Notes under the pieces: generated by a model
Database searches by the model: none
What the model was told of the DNA's origin: nothing
The model's input: the letters and a program-made list of their open reading frames with translations, nothing else
Assembly (NCBI GenBank): GCA_001179505.1
Contig: CDMY01000295.1
Coordinates: 251,336 to 315,335 of the forward strand
DNA length: 64,000 bases
Origin: Vitrella brassicaformis
Lineage: Eukaryota; Sar; Vitrellaceae
Reading direction: 5' to 3'
In this document: positions 35,411 through 48,251 of the stretch, piece by piece
Layout: every line of letters starts with the position of its first letter
How positions within the stretch are numbered: position 1 is the first letter of the stretch
Made by a program: the position numbers and the translations under genes

Positions 35411-37624
35411 ATGACGCGCTCCCTCTCGGCGCTGCTGGTGTCCCACCTCGGCCTGCTCTCCTTCTCCCTCGCCCAGATCCACCCGCCCCCCATTTCCAAG
35501 CAAGACCACGCACATTTCAAGCAGGACCACGCACACTTCACCAAGACGGGCGGACCCCTCAGCAAACCCAGCAGACCCGCAACAGCGCCGCTGCATAGCC
35601 ATGCCCGTCCCACTGGCGGCGGTGGCAAGGGTTCCATCGTGACTCCCTCCAAGACCAAGACAGGCAGCCCGCTCAGCCGCGGCCCGCCCCCCGGCGGCCA
35701 CGGTGCCCCTCTCGATGCGGCAGCCTCACATGCCGGTGTCAGTGCGGCGGCCGGCCGCGTGGCTGAGCGGCCTCATGCAACCGCATCAGGGCTCGTTTCC
35801 GGCTGGACCGACATGGTGCCCGGCACGTCCGCTCGAGGGCCGTATCGCGGTGGCGATGCCGGCAACGCCCCTGCGGCGTTGGCTGCAGCCGCCGCCAGCA
35901 GAGGAGGTCGATCTCCCCTGCCCGCTCGGGGCAACTCCACCGAAGGCCTGCCGACGGGCTGGACGGAGCCTGCCCCGGGGGATGACGGCCCGCCCGAGAT
36001 GACCGACGCAGTGATCTTCCGGGGCAATTCGCCGCGGAGCCAGGGTGCGCCGGCGTGTGCCTTGGTTGACTCGCATGACGTGATGGAGGTGCCTGTGGGC
36101 GGGCTGGTGCATTTCAACCTGACGGTCAAGTGCCCGGGGGTATCGGCGCCCCTGAACGACACTTTCGAAGGGGTGCGGGCGGAGGTGCTCGAGTGGGACG
36201 GGCTGCTCCACGATGAGTGGGAGATCGGCATGGGACGCGACAACGAGACTCCCGTATTGCTCAAGGAACTCGGTATGACTGCGCGCGCGTGTCCGGCAGC
36301 ATGTGTGTGCCGATGTGTCCATGTGTCCATGTGTGTGGGGTGTGGGGTGCAGTTGAGGAGTCGATGCCGCCGATGCTGGAGTTCTACAACCTCCACTGGA
36401 GCCCGTCGCGGCACAAGAGCGGCATGTTCCAGGTCACCGGCAAGATAGAGGGGTACGACCGAATCAACGTCTACCACCCTCCCACCAAACGCACCTACTG
36501 GGTCCCAGGTAGGTACCTACAGCTGTCATCCTCATCCCCACACCCTTCTACCGTGCCACACCCATCATCTGCCATCCCCCTGTCCTGTATGTCAGCTGCT
36601 GGTCGGTTCACCGTCTCGCTGTCCTACGACCTGTTGGCCATCAGTGTGACCGTTGCAGTGCTGCCCTCCCAGCCGACAGTCAACCTGACAGGGTGGCACG
36701 GCTGGGGCTACAACTACAGCAAAGCCCTGGAGCCCGCCATCGACCAGGGCATGTACCGCCTCGAGACACACGACGACGACGAGGACCTGCAGGAGATCCG
36801 TGTGGGTGACCTCTTCACCAGGGAGCTGCGGATCGTGCGCAAGGGTAACGACAGCAGTAAGGAAGACTGGGTGGAGACCGAGGAGAACCCGCTGGTGGAC
36901 ATCATCCCCAGGGCCATCTGGGTGGCCAACGCCGTGACGGCGGGGCACTTCAGCAACAGGACCCTCAACAGGTACGCAACGCAAGAGGGTGTGTGGGTGT
37001 GTGCGTGTCCTGTCGTGTGGATGATGTGTGTGTGACATCTGTGTGTCAGGTTCAATTGGCTGCACGACCCGTTCATCGGTCCGAAGATGGGCTTCCTGGT
37101 GGAGGAGAAGCGCAGCGAGAAGCGCGTGGCGGGGGGGCTGCTCATCGGGCGGCGCTTCCAGTGGCGGCCCACACCGGACGAAGCGGGCTCACAGGTGCGC
37201 CATGGGCGTCGTGTCTTCTACACAGACAGTATCTATGTGTGACTCCTTATTCAAATTTGGTGGGTGCAGATGGCGATCTGCTTTGTGGTCCACGACCCCT
37301 ACAATCTGTATGCCCCCGGCACAACCATGTTCTACGAGAGCAACCCCCTCCCAGACGACACCGCCACGCTCCCGCCCTCACTCCTCCCGCCCACATCGCC
37401 TTTCACACTGTAAAACAGCGCGCAAACAAACCACACACATAGACGAGACGACAGAGAGAGACACAGCTTGCTAATGCTTCCGCTCCTCTGTCTGTCTGTC
37501 TGTCTGTCTGTCTGTCAGCCGTTCGCGCGCCCCCGAGTATGCGCAGTGCGTCAACGTGCGCGTCAAGCACCCCGAGCAGTTCCAGGCCTTCCTCAGCCAA
37601 CGCAGCAAAGGCAACGAGGCCTAG
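35411..37624 (+). CDS. Secreted or surface glycoprotein of unknown function
   Basis: Six exons: 35411-36272, 36353-36508, 36596-36971, 37050-37194, 37270-37409 and 37519-37624, in phase, 594 residues. The ATG at 35411 opens a clear signal peptide (MTRSLSALLVSHLGLLSFSLAQ), which is why I prefer it to upstream in-frame codons. Residues 25-210 are Pro/Gly/His/Ala-rich and contain a near-repeat (KQDHAHFKQDHAHF). The C-terminal half is folded-looking, aromatic, with at least five N-glycosylation sequons (NLTV, NDTF, NETP, NLTG, NYSK) and motifs FYNLHWSPSRHKSG and GWHGWGYNYS. No transmembrane anchor is visible. No family is recognised. A reading without the last intron would stop early at 37411-37413 (TAA after FTL). 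Confidence 0.8.
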
Positions 37625-40362
37625 CAGCAGCAGCAGCAGCAGCACCCACTGACTGACTGACTGACTGATACACACTTACACACACACATCATAGATAGCG
37701 TAGATATGATGCCTTCATACAGTGGCAACCATGGATAGGATGGCGATATGTAATATAGATGTGTGTGTGGATGTGTGTGTGTGTGCTGATACCCTTCCCC
37801 TCCCCTCCCCCCCCTTCCCTTCCCTTCCCTCCCCTCCCCTCCCCCCTCCCCTTCCCTTATTCTCTAGGCCGACTAATTCAGGTGTGTGTGCGAGCGTGTC
37901 ACTTAGGTAAGGGGGAGGGAGGGAGGGAGGCTGACAGGAATGGATGTGTGATGCGTGACAATGGCGTGTGTGAAGAGGTGGGTTTATGGGGGGAGGGGGT
38001 GGTGGTGGGTGGTGGGTGCGGCCCCAAAGCGGGAACCGACCGCGCCTGCCTTGGTGCTGTGCCGTCCGTGACGTGAGACTGTGGGGTGTGGGGTGTGAGG
38101 TGCATGTGTGCAGCGAGCGTGTGCCGAGAGATGATTCACTCACTTCGGCGGGCCTCCTGTGTCTGTCTCAATATATTGTGTGCATGTTTATAGTGTGTCT
38201 GTCTGTCTGTCTGTTCGTAGCATTTCAGAGGTGTCTGCCGCGTACATATTACTTACACACGTAAGGATGGATGGATGGATGGCGGGCTGGCTGGCTGGCT
38301 GCTGGCCTCTTTTATCCTCTCTCGTGTGACGGTGCTGCCTTGATATTATTGCCTCGACTACGTGTCTGTGCAGAGAAGAGACGTGTGTGCAGCATGCGTG
38401 TTGTGATCATGACGAGAGAGGCGCGGATGGATGGATGGATCATTTATGGCTTGCCTCCCTGGTGCCTGCGAGGGTGAGGTCATGTAAGTCTAACCGTACG
38501 TGTATGTGGCTGCTTGTACACGTAGCTAGCTGGGTTTGGTGTGTGGCCAGCCCAGCCCATTTGTGTGGTGTGTTGCCCGCCATGTGGTGAATGCTTGTAG
38601 GAGAAAGACAGACAGACCCGTTGAATGAACCACATCAACAGGTGTTAAGTCTTACGTCAAACCCGCCAGCCTGCCAACCGAACCGTCACTCATCGAATGA
38701 AAGCATTCAAGAGCATGACTCAGTCATGGTGTCCGTCCGTCCGTTGCGTGCAGCAAGCCATCAATCAGGTGGTCACCAGCAGCCGTTAATTGTGGTAGGG
38801 TCACACCCACTGTGAGTGCGATCCATCCATCCCGTCAACGACTCCCCACCTCCCTCTCTCCCGCACGCACCATCCACACACGCACACACCGACGACGATA
38901 AACCGACAGGCAGGCAGGCAGACAGACGGACAAGACAGACAGACTGGCAGACAAACACCACCATGATCACTGCTTCCTTGCTCATGCCATGCCACCATCC
39001 ATGAGCTCTGAGCGGTGTGTATGTAATCACCCGTCTAGTCTATCAGTCAGTAAGTAGCACATCAGCACCACCACACTACACGCCACGGGACACATCTCTC
39101 TCCTCTCCTCTCCCAGCAGACAGCTGGCCTCTGTGGTTCTCATATATTCGTGCTGATGCTCTCCCTTGTGCGACCTACCTCGACACGGTCCTTTCACAGA
39201 CATGCCAAAACAAGTCGCAAAAGAAGTAGCGTAGCGTCAGACGAACATTGCAAACCAGCGGCCACACAACACGCAACTCATCATCTTGATTGAATCATGA
39301 CACCAACCAACCCAGATGTGGTCGTCCTTCGTGCGATGTGCCGCCCGCCCAGCCACCTCCCCTCCACCAGCACTGTCCTTCCTTCCACAGACATGTCATC
39401 TCATGCCACCACAACGTGGGGGACCAACCCGGCCCGTCAACCAACGACACGAATGAAACAAACCAGCACACAACACATCATCACATCACATGAGCGAAAC
39501 GTCGATCGATAAAAGGCCAGTGCAGTCAGTGCATTCGTCCGTCCGTCCGTCATCCGTGTCTGTCTGTCGTGTCAGTCAATCAGTAAGTAAAAAGACACAT
39601 CGATTCGATGGATTCGATGGGATGAAGGAATGCATGAATCCGTGAGTGAATGGAATGAGGCGTGCCATACGATGCACTTTGTCCGTCGCACACACATACA
39701 CCCTCTGCGCGACTGCCTGCCTGCCTGCCTACGTACGCAAGAACGTTCTGTGCCGTGCCGTACTGTGCCGTGCAGCCAGCCAGCCAGCCAGCCCGCAGCA
39801 GCCCCGCCGCGTACACAGTAGACAGCAAGGGCCGACTAAAACACAACCAGCCCCCACAACCACTATCGTCAGAGTAAAACCCCCAAACACCCCCAAAGAC
39901 ACTTACAGCAAGTGGGTCAAGGCGAGAGGGAGGCAGTGAGGGAAGCCAGTAGCGATTGCAGGAGGGAGGCAGGGAGGGAGGCAGCGACACGGCAGGGAGG
40001 CAGGAAGGGAGGCAGGCGAGAGAGAGTGAGGGCCGACAAAAAGGCGGGGCAGGCCTCACTGTCCTCATGTATGTGTGTATACGTGTATGTGCGACTCATC
40101 CAGTGTAGCAGGTAGGTAAACCGTCAACAAGAGAGAGAGGGGGAGGGGGGAAGTACAAACAGACGGCCGGCCGGCAAGTAGACAGGCTGGCGTGTCGTGT
40201 GCACATGCGATGAAAACAGCTGGTACCAGCAGCCAACCAGCCAGGACGACCGACCAACCCCCCTCTCCCTCTCTCTGCGATGAAAAACGACAGAAGGTAC
40301 CAATCCGGTCCAGCATCAATCATTACGATCCTATGTTATGCTATCACCAATCCAGCGATCCA
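37625..40362. other. 2.7-kb repeat-rich tail-to-tail intergenic region
   Basis: It contains a C/T polypyrimidine tract (about 37795-37860), TG and GTCT runs, GGAT repeats (38264-38282, 38424-38441), CAGC/CTGC runs (39713-39792) and AGGG runs (39960-40020). The many short frames are low-complexity on both strands. I find no gene, tRNA or transposon. Confidence 0.55.
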
Positions 40363-41844
40363 TCACTTGCTCCCTCCCTCCCCCTCCCCCACGTCAAAAC
40401 CAACACACGCACCGTCCTGCGGCCCAGCCACATGTGCGTGCGCAGCTGCTGCATCCTGCTGCTGGTCCAGGTAAAGCAGGATGCTGTCGATCAGCAGCGC
40501 CTCCGTCAGGTGCAGGTCCACCTCACCCACCTCGCTCCCACTCTCGGTCGTCCGCTCGTCGTCAGAGTGGCTCTCCTCCTCTGACGGACCGCCGCTGCCC
40601 TTCTCATCTCCACCAGTGTCACCCTTGGCGCACTTGGCAAACACCGGCAGGCTCCACTGCAGCGTGTCGAGCCCCACACCGGCCCCCGAGTCCCACCCCC
40701 CGCCGCGTGTGGGTGCGCCGGGCGTCCTGGGGTGGGCCGGGATGTAGTGGAATCGCACGCGGACGGGGGTCGGTTCGGACACGATCTCCCGGTCGGGGAG
40801 GGGGGGAGGGGAGCCGTGGACGGCGGTCTCTTGGAACTGGAACCGTTTGACGGTCTCCTGCATGATGGTGTCGTCGATGACCTCATTGTCAGTCAGGTCC
40901 GAGCACTCGGTGACCTCGCTGGTGCTGACCGATGAGGAGCTCGGGGAGGTGTCGTGCGTGTTGGCCATCTGCGTGGGCGTGGGCGTGCGCCGCCGGCCGC
41001 TGTCACCGCCACCACCACCACCACTACCACTACCACTGTTGTCACTCGACCACTCACGGCGCTCGTACACGCCCGCACCGCTGGGCTTGTTGTCTTGTTG
41101 CGTTGATGCGATAGCATTGTTGCCATTGCCATTGCCATTGTCATTGTCACTGTCGTCGTCGAAACGAACAGGCGCCGAATGACCCACGCCGTCAGCCAGC
41201 CGCTCACACGACCGAGACCCACACAGCCGGAACAGCCGCATCAAGCCGCACTGCTTCCTACCGCCACTGCCACTAGTGCTGCTGCCGACAGAAGAGGCGC
41301 TCTTGAGCATCTTCTGCCGACACGTGAACGACCTGCTGATGTGCAGGTGCCGCACATGGGCCACAGTCCGCGCCTGCGCACGGACATGCTTGAGCCATCC
41401 GGCGATCGGCTGGTGGTTGTGCTGATGCTCCGATCCCGTCATGAGCGATGATCCGCTGCTGGACGGCCGGCTGCCGATGGTGGTTGAGCGTGCGGGGGAG
41501 AAGGGGGGGCTGCAGGTGGGCGTGCCGTCCTCGGCGGAGTCGCCGTGAGGGGTGTCGCTAAGTGAGTTCGCGTCGAAGTAGGGGTCGCTGAGGGACTTGT
41601 GGCATGTCGGCGTCGCCAGAGGGGTGAGATGTGTCTCGTCTATCTCCCAAATCACCGGCAGCACCCGCCTGCACGCAACACACGCAAAGACAGAGGAATG
41701 CCACGTGCCCGTCGCCATGAATCTTTCGCCTCGCCTTTTGACGGCTTACGGGAGTTCCGAGAGGTCTCTCTTGACGCATAGAGGCCCGTCTGACTCCGCG
41801 CGTCTGAACAGACGCCTGCGATTCCACAAAGGCGACAGATCCAT
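40363..41844 (-). CDS. Low-complexity protein of unknown function
   Basis: Two exons, 41844-41750 and 41668-40363, join in phase 2 to 466 residues. Starting at ATG 41844 the junction reads RDLSELP then RVLPVIWEIDETHL, which is more natural than starting at the ATG at 41718 inside the intron. The protein is Ser/Gly/Asp-rich with runs such as DNDNGNGNGNN and GSGSGGGGGGD, plus a basic cysteine-containing patch (CGLMRLFRLCGSRSC). Its most ordered part is the C-terminal helix DLHLTEALLIDSILLYLDQQQ. No family is recognised. It is divergent from the 41888 gene, with 43 bp between the ATGs. Confidence 0.7.
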
Positions 41845-41887
41845 CGCCGAGAGCACTCAGGTCATCGGGACATGCAGAGAACGAAAA

Positions 41888-42532
41888 ATGAGTAAGCTGT
41901 CTTCGCTCGCGTCGAGGCAGCCACGTGAGTGTGTCTTTTCTGGCTGTCTTCTGTTGTTCTGTCCCTGCGAAATCAGAAGCCTGAGACCTCCAGCTCGCAC
42001 AACGGTGCGATCCTGGAGAAAAGGTAGGAGAAAACAGAGAGGGAAAACAGGTGAGGAATCCACGGTGAGCGAGAAGGTGTGTTGAGCTATCGACTTGTTT
42101 CTTTCAGGAACTCCTGGTCTGACTGACCTGCTCCTGTTGCTTGATGTGATGATGCTCTCCGAGGCGTCTGGAGGCACTGGCTTGCCCAAGAAGGGCAGGA
42201 AGAAGCAGCTGAAGCAGAAGAAAACCTCGGACACCCACATCGCCCCTGTGGAAGTGTTGGCGAGGCAACAGACCGACTCCCCCGTCCACCATCGCAACAG
42301 AGCCACCCACTGGCGGGAATGGGACTTTCTCCGCACCCACAGCCACGGCAATCGCGACAGCATGACCTCTGACGACACACAGGCCAGCCTACGACAGGCA
42401 CTGAGTGCACCCTCTTCGCCGCAAAACCGGTTGCTGCGTGCGCTGCTGCTGCGGTTTTTCCCCAATTTTATGACTGAGGAGAGGCGGGAGGGACGGAAGA
42501 GGGAGAAGGCGCACGAGGGCAAGGAGGAATGA
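41888..42532 (+). CDS. Small basic protein of unknown function
   Basis: Exons 41888-42023 and 42108-42532 join in phase 1 to 186 residues; the junction is RSWRK then GTPGLTDLLLLL. A cysteine-containing hydrophobic patch (FSGCLLLFCPC) lies near residue 20, followed by LTDLLLLLDVMML, a KKGRKKQLKQKK basic stretch and a highly charged tail (EERREGRKREKAHEGKEE). The first patch could be a signal anchor or an unspliced segment; an intron there breaks the frame, so I kept it. The stop codon coincides with the left end of the duplicated 937-bp block. Confidence 0.6.
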
Positions 42533-43466
42533 ATGGGGGACTGATCTCTCGGTGGGCGGGTGTGTATAGATGTAGGCAGGCAGGCAGGCAGGCAGACAGT
42601 CGATTGGTGGCCGTGCTGATTGACAGCAGCTTCTCTCTCTCTGGCTGAGTTTTCCCACCATGCACACACACACGAATGACTGTGGGTCGATCCATCTCTC
42701 TCTTTTGACGACTGCGTGCATACGCAGCGCACACACACTTACACTGACGAGCACACACACATGCTTTGTGCGTGTGTCTTTTTCGTTGTTACACGTGGCT
42801 AGCTCGGCGTTCCGTTGCTCTATCTGTCACGTGTAATCGTAACTGAGGTGTGTGACGGGTCGATGTGATGACGGTTTTGTTGTCGGTCTTGTGTTCATGT
42901 GTCTGTGTGTCTATGTGAATTGATGTGTGTATCTCTGTGTATAAACCGATCGATTGTCTGGCTGGCCGGAAATGATGGTGGCCTAATTTGGCGCAAAGGG
43001 GGGGACGGGGCCTCTGCGCGAGTACATGTGACGGACGGGTGCGGTGACGGACCAGGTGTTTCTTTCTACGAGCAGACGTCCGTGTGTTCAGATCAGACAG
43101 AGAGACTGTACGTTGACTGATGCGTGACGTCTGTGTTCAGCCACTGACTGATGGATGGATAGGTGCCATGTTGGTCTCTGCGCTTTGCGTAGTGCTGCAG
43201 CTGCCGACGAGTGTCTCGTTGGCGGTCAGGTCGCTGCCACGGACATTCGTCATCACCTGCAGTGGCTGAGCAATGAGCAGGGACCAAAGGTACTCACCGA
43301 GGGAAGGCAAGGCGTTGAGCTGAACCGCTGATCGACTCATTTATCGAGAGCGTACCGTATGTCATCATCTGTCGACCATATGCATCAAACAAAAGTCATG
43401 TTCCAAGCAGCCCCAAAAATATGACCGATCATCGAGTAATCTCTTCTATGCTTAATTGGCACAAGA
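42530..43466. repeat. 937-bp direct repeat, copy 1
   Basis: By eye this is identical to 43767-44703. It starts at the stop codon of the 41888 gene and ends at the gap. It contains TG-rich runs but no gene; short frames in it recur in copy 2. Confidence 0.95.
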
Positions 43467-43766
43467 NNNNNNNNNNNNNNNNNNNNNNNNNNNNNNNNNN
43501 NNNNNNNNNNNNNNNNNNNNNNNNNNNNNNNNNNNNNNNNNNNNNNNNNNNNNNNNNNNNNNNNNNNNNNNNNNNNNNNNNNNNNNNNNNNNNNNNNNNN
43601 NNNNNNNNNNNNNNNNNNNNNNNNNNNNNNNNNNNNNNNNNNNNNNNNNNNNNNNNNNNNNNNNNNNNNNNNNNNNNNNNNNNNNNNNNNNNNNNNNNNN
43701 NNNNNNNNNNNNNNNNNNNNNNNNNNNNNNNNNNNNNNNNNNNNNNNNNNNNNNNNNNNNNNNNNN
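43467..43766. other. Assembly gap (300 N) between the two repeat copies
   Basis: Exactly 300 N, directly flanked by the end of copy 1 and the start of copy 2. The repeat may be an unmerged contig overlap, so the gap may not be real sequence. Confidence 0.97.
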
Positions 43767-44703
43767 TGAATGGGGGACTGATCTCTCGGTGGGCGGGTGT
43801 GTATAGATGTAGGCAGGCAGGCAGGCAGGCAGACAGTCGATTGGTGGCCGTGCTGATTGACAGCAGCTTCTCTCTCTCTGGCTGAGTTTTCCCACCATGC
43901 ACACACACACGAATGACTGTGGGTCGATCCATCTCTCTCTTTTGACGACTGCGTGCATACGCAGCGCACACACACTTACACTGACGAGCACACACACATG
44001 CTTTGTGCGTGTGTCTTTTTCGTTGTTACACGTGGCTAGCTCGGCGTTCCGTTGCTCTATCTGTCACGTGTAATCGTAACTGAGGTGTGTGACGGGTCGA
44101 TGTGATGACGGTTTTGTTGTCGGTCTTGTGTTCATGTGTCTGTGTGTCTATGTGAATTGATGTGTGTATCTCTGTGTATAAACCGATCGATTGTCTGGCT
44201 GGCCGGAAATGATGGTGGCCTAATTTGGCGCAAAGGGGGGGACGGGGCCTCTGCGCGAGTACATGTGACGGACGGGTGCGGTGACGGACCAGGTGTTTCT
44301 TTCTACGAGCAGACGTCCGTGTGTTCAGATCAGACAGAGAGACTGTACGTTGACTGATGCGTGACGTCTGTGTTCAGCCACTGACTGATGGATGGATAGG
44401 TGCCATGTTGGTCTCTGCGCTTTGCGTAGTGCTGCAGCTGCCGACGAGTGTCTCGTTGGCGGTCAGGTCGCTGCCACGGACATTCGTCATCACCTGCAGT
44501 GGCTGAGCAATGAGCAGGGACCAAAGGTACTCACCGAGGGAAGGCAAGGCGTTGAGCTGAACCGCTGATCGACTCATTTATCGAGAGCGTACCGTATGTC
44601 ATCATCTGTCGACCATATGCATCAAACAAAAGTCATGTTCCAAGCAGCCCCAAAAATATGACCGATCATCGAGTAATCTCTTCTATGCTTAATTGGCACA
44701 AGA
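43767..44703. repeat. 937-bp direct repeat, copy 2
   Basis: A copy of 42530-43466 offset by 1,237 bp. Its right end runs on into unique sequence leading to the 3' end of the membrane-protein gene at 44797. Confidence 0.95.
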
Positions 44704-44796
44704 CCAAAAATATACCAACATCACACCCTCAAAACTGCAAGCAGTGACTTGACGGCAAATTCCTCCCAATACCCATAGCCGTCCATACATTTTCTG

Positions 44797-47700
44797 TCAG
44801 TCAGATGAGGTGCCCGTCACACCAAGGTCCAAGGGAAACTGAACGGACACACACACACACATACACACACACACACACGGAGCGAGAGAGAGAGAAGGAG
44901 AGAAAGAGAAACACAGACACGGACAAACATGAGACAGCCAGAGATGGGCCCGTTCTCGTTTCCATGTTTCGTGCACACCTGGTTATGAGGAGTGAGTAAC
45001 ATGACAGGATAGACAGGCGAGATGATGAGCGCCCCCATCATTGCACTATACAGCGACTCCTGCGCCACCAACCGAGACACGATGCGCCTGACCTGCACCG
45101 GCAGGTAGGGATGCACTACCAACCCGGTGACAGCGGAGGTGATGATCATCGCCACCACGACGACAATCGTGAATAGGGAGAACCGGTTGAAGTCCGCCTC
45201 TCCCAGTTCATTGAATGAGGCGTACAGGTAGCCTGAGGGGCTGCAGCAGCGGATGTACCAGATGTACAGCCAAACCTGGATCGGCCCCAACACCTGTTGG
45301 TTGTGTCACAGATAAGAAGAGAGAAACATCGACCTGCCTGTCTCTGGCATTGATTTGCCCTCCCACCGACCGACCTCTGTGTAGGCCTTAATCAGAAAGA
45401 CGCCTGCCATTCATTCGTCCATCAAAGAAGAGCGGCGTGTCCAGATGCAGTGTAGTGTGAGCTGGCCGATCGGTCTGCTTACCAAACGTCGCCATGACGA
45501 ACTCACACGCCTTCTCATCCATGTCATACACCGATATCTCTTGCCCACTGTGAGTCCGAAACGAACTCGCCACCGAGGCCCTCTTCTGCGCGGTGACCGA
45601 CGGCCTGCTCGTTTTGGTGGTGGCGGTCCTCCCCTCCCCTGCCATCACACTCGATGTGGGTGACGTCATGGACACTCTCGTGTGCTGTCTGCCGCTGCCG
45701 TCTTTCTTGTCCTCCTCATCATCGGGTAAGAATGACACATAGGACCGGAATCTCTTCTCCATCGACACGGCCGACTGCTGTTGCTGCACCTGCTGTCAAG
45801 ATGGGGCAAGAGGCTTGGGGTCAGGGGGCACATCACTGTCTCCCCAGATGTCGTTAGCGGCTTCTGCTGCTGCTGCATGACCATCAGGTGTGGCAACCGT
45901 CTCCACTGCAACAGCCATGTGGAAACGGTCGACATCACCTCCGGATGCTGCGACATTGGCATCTGCTGGGTTCGGGGCCTTCCTGTCCTTTGTCGTTTTG
46001 TCGGTCGCACTGAAGTGCCTGGATCTGAAGCTGTCTTCGTGAAGGTCCTCTCCGCGAAAGCATCTTTTGAAGCACGGCATGATGAACGCGATGCAGGCGC
46101 CGAGGTAGTTGCATGCGCTCGATCGGTCGGGGTCCATGGCATCACCGATCGGATACATGAGCCTGCCTATCACGCCTTCGGTTGCAAGAGACTTCACCGC
46201 CTTGTTGTGGATCTGAATCCGACACAGGGGAGACAATGTGTCTTCGTGTGTGTGAATGGATGTCTTTGTACTGACGAGGATAACGGACAGGCCCGGCCAC
46301 GCGAGCAGGATGCAGCGTTCTACCAAGGTAATTCCAAACATCCACGGCGAAATGCCCGGGAACAACACCGACAAATACCTGCCCGGCGGTGCACAAAGAG
46401 AGAGACAGAGACACTTCGCTTTGCTTCTGCAGTGTTCTGTCAGCAGACGTACATACATTGTTGTGACCTGCATCCAGAACAACAAAGACGCATTCGTTAA
46501 ATCAAACAAGGCAGCTTAGCTTTTCTTCATTTACACATACCATGTCGGGCAGCATTGACCCGGCTATCTCCATCTTTCGGCGCGTGGCCCGCAGGATGCG
46601 CCTCGCCATCAGCACGATCTCACGACCAAAGATAGGAAAGGCGAAGACAAGAAGGCCGTGCAACCTGCATGCAACGAGACAGCAAGAGTCAGCGATACGA
46701 GACACGCTTTGTTTGATGCATGTCATTCTATGTGGGCATACACACCAGGTCATGTTCGTGTCTGCCACGACGACGATGACATACGTGTAGAGCACAGCAG
46801 CCAGCCACAGCTGAGCAAGAGATACAACGGCGACAGACACACACAGAGACAGAAGCAATCAGCCGGTGTGACTGTGCCAGCGAGTCTGGCTCACCCGCTC
46901 AGTGCTCACCCACTGGCTCACCATTGGCGCGAACATGCACACGATTGTCTTCACGAACCAGCGCTTTCGGCCCTGGGTGCACGTACGGCACACAGTCAGT
47001 CAGATTGATGGACCGAGGGCAGACAGGTACATGTATCATAACATCGATCAGACATGCTTACATGTTTGTCGTTGAAGTATCTCCTTCGCCAATCGGGGAG
47101 AGCAAAGAGGACACAGAAGCACTGAACGCCAAAAATCGGAACTGAACACGGATGCATGACTCAATGTGCAGTGGTGTCTATCGTGATGTCGTGGGTTGTG
47201 TTGCCCACTTCCGACGAGGAATGTGTGTGCGGGCAGGCCCGTCTCATTCAGGATGGCACTGATGATAATGGTCACCAGAGGGCCCAGCATCCCAGGGGCG
47301 AACCCAGCGACAAATGTCTTCCACGTGAATCGTTCACCGAGCAGGGCGGGGATCCACGTCGCCGGTAACACGCCTATCATAAGGCGGAACATAGGTAGAT
47401 ACCCTGTGCAAAGCCAGAGCAGACAGACAGACAGGCAGACAGGAAACAGCATTCACTTCAGTCCACACCCACACCCTTGTCGCACACCTACCCCAAAAGT
47501 AAGCCATCTGTGTCTCCCACGCCTCCTGTGTTTTCTTCAGTGGCATCGAGAGCCACGCCACGCCCACGATGATCGGAAGAATAAACAGCATGAACACTCG
47601 CAGGCCGATGTGGGTCCACGGCTCCGGGACTTCCTCCCCGAACACCCACGCCAATAGCAGGGAGGACTCACCAGACGACCGATGGAACACAGACGTGAGT

Positions 47701-48074
47701 ATCTCTCTCACCGTCGAGCCTAGCGATGCTCGCGATGCTCTACGCACGGCGGCGTGCGCCGAAGGCGTCGTCACAGATTTCGGCGACACGGCAGATTTCG
47801 GAGAAGAGACGTCTGACTTGAGGGTGGCCACTGGGTGAGGTGGGGCTCCTTCGGTCCGTTTTGGGGAGATGTCGTGGTCAACGGGCTCGTCATCGACGTC
47901 ACCGTCCACACCAGGCGTGTACTTCATCATTGTTCCACTCAGCGCGGATCCTACCACCTCAACGGACTCGTCGGCGTCATCTCGCCTGTTGACGCCTTCG
48001 GATGGATGCCGAGCTGGATGCGATTTGTCCTCCATGGGGGCAGTGGCTCCGGGGAGGCTGAATTGCGCGTTCAT
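44797..48074 (-). CDS. Multi-pass membrane protein of unknown function
   Basis: Thirteen exons: 48074-47492, 47403-47216, 47121-47062, 46972-46922, 46810-46746, 46664-46541, 46467-46457 (11 nt), 46378-46276, 46212-about 45898, 45792-45483, 45403-45375, 45293-44979 and 44838-44797, in phase, about 731 residues. The donor of exon 9 is uncertain. The first ~150 residues are acidic and disordered. About eight to ten hydrophobic helices follow, e.g. VFMLFILPIIVGVAW, LVTIIISAIL, WLAAVLYTYVIVVVA, LLVFAFPIFG and FTIVVVVAMIITSAVTGL. A 150-residue charged loop (DKTTKDRK, DDEEDKKDGS) splits the last helices from the rest. It could be a channel or transporter, but I find no family signature. It is divergent from the RBR ligase gene. 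Confidence 0.75.
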
Positions 48075-48103
48075 GCATCAGAGAAGCCAAACTGAACGGG
48101 CCC

Positions 48104-48111
48104 AAGCTCGC
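48104..48111 (-). promoter_or_regulatory. GCGAGCTT promoter motif
   Basis: AAGCTCGC on the + strand, 30 bp from the membrane-protein start (48074) and 141 bp from the RBR start (48252), in their shared 177-bp spacer. Confidence 0.4.
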
Positions 48112-48251
48112 CAAAAGTCTCGACTGCAAGCTTGTGAAAAAACGTCACGGATTGGCGCCCTGTTTGGATTGCTGGGCAGGCGCTTTCCTGTTCTTGTCAA
48201 GCAGCGGTGCCGTCGGCATAGCGGTTGCTCTCGACGGCCTGACTTGTCGGG

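Noticed and set aside
37625-40362. Hidden gene or transposon in the 2.7-kb spacer
   Set aside because: No frame with protein-like composition, no terminal repeats, no reverse transcriptase or transposase motif.
41597-41887. Extending the 41888 gene upstream along its open frame
   Set aside because: The frame overlaps the first exon and intron of the opposite gene, and the upstream part is the complement of splice signals.
43385-43997. Frames spanning the 43467-43766 gap
   Set aside because: They exist only because N was read as unknown residues; the flanks are intergenic repeat.
44797-48074. Assigning the membrane protein to a known transporter family
   Set aside because: Hydrophobic segments are clear, but I see no conserved family motif.
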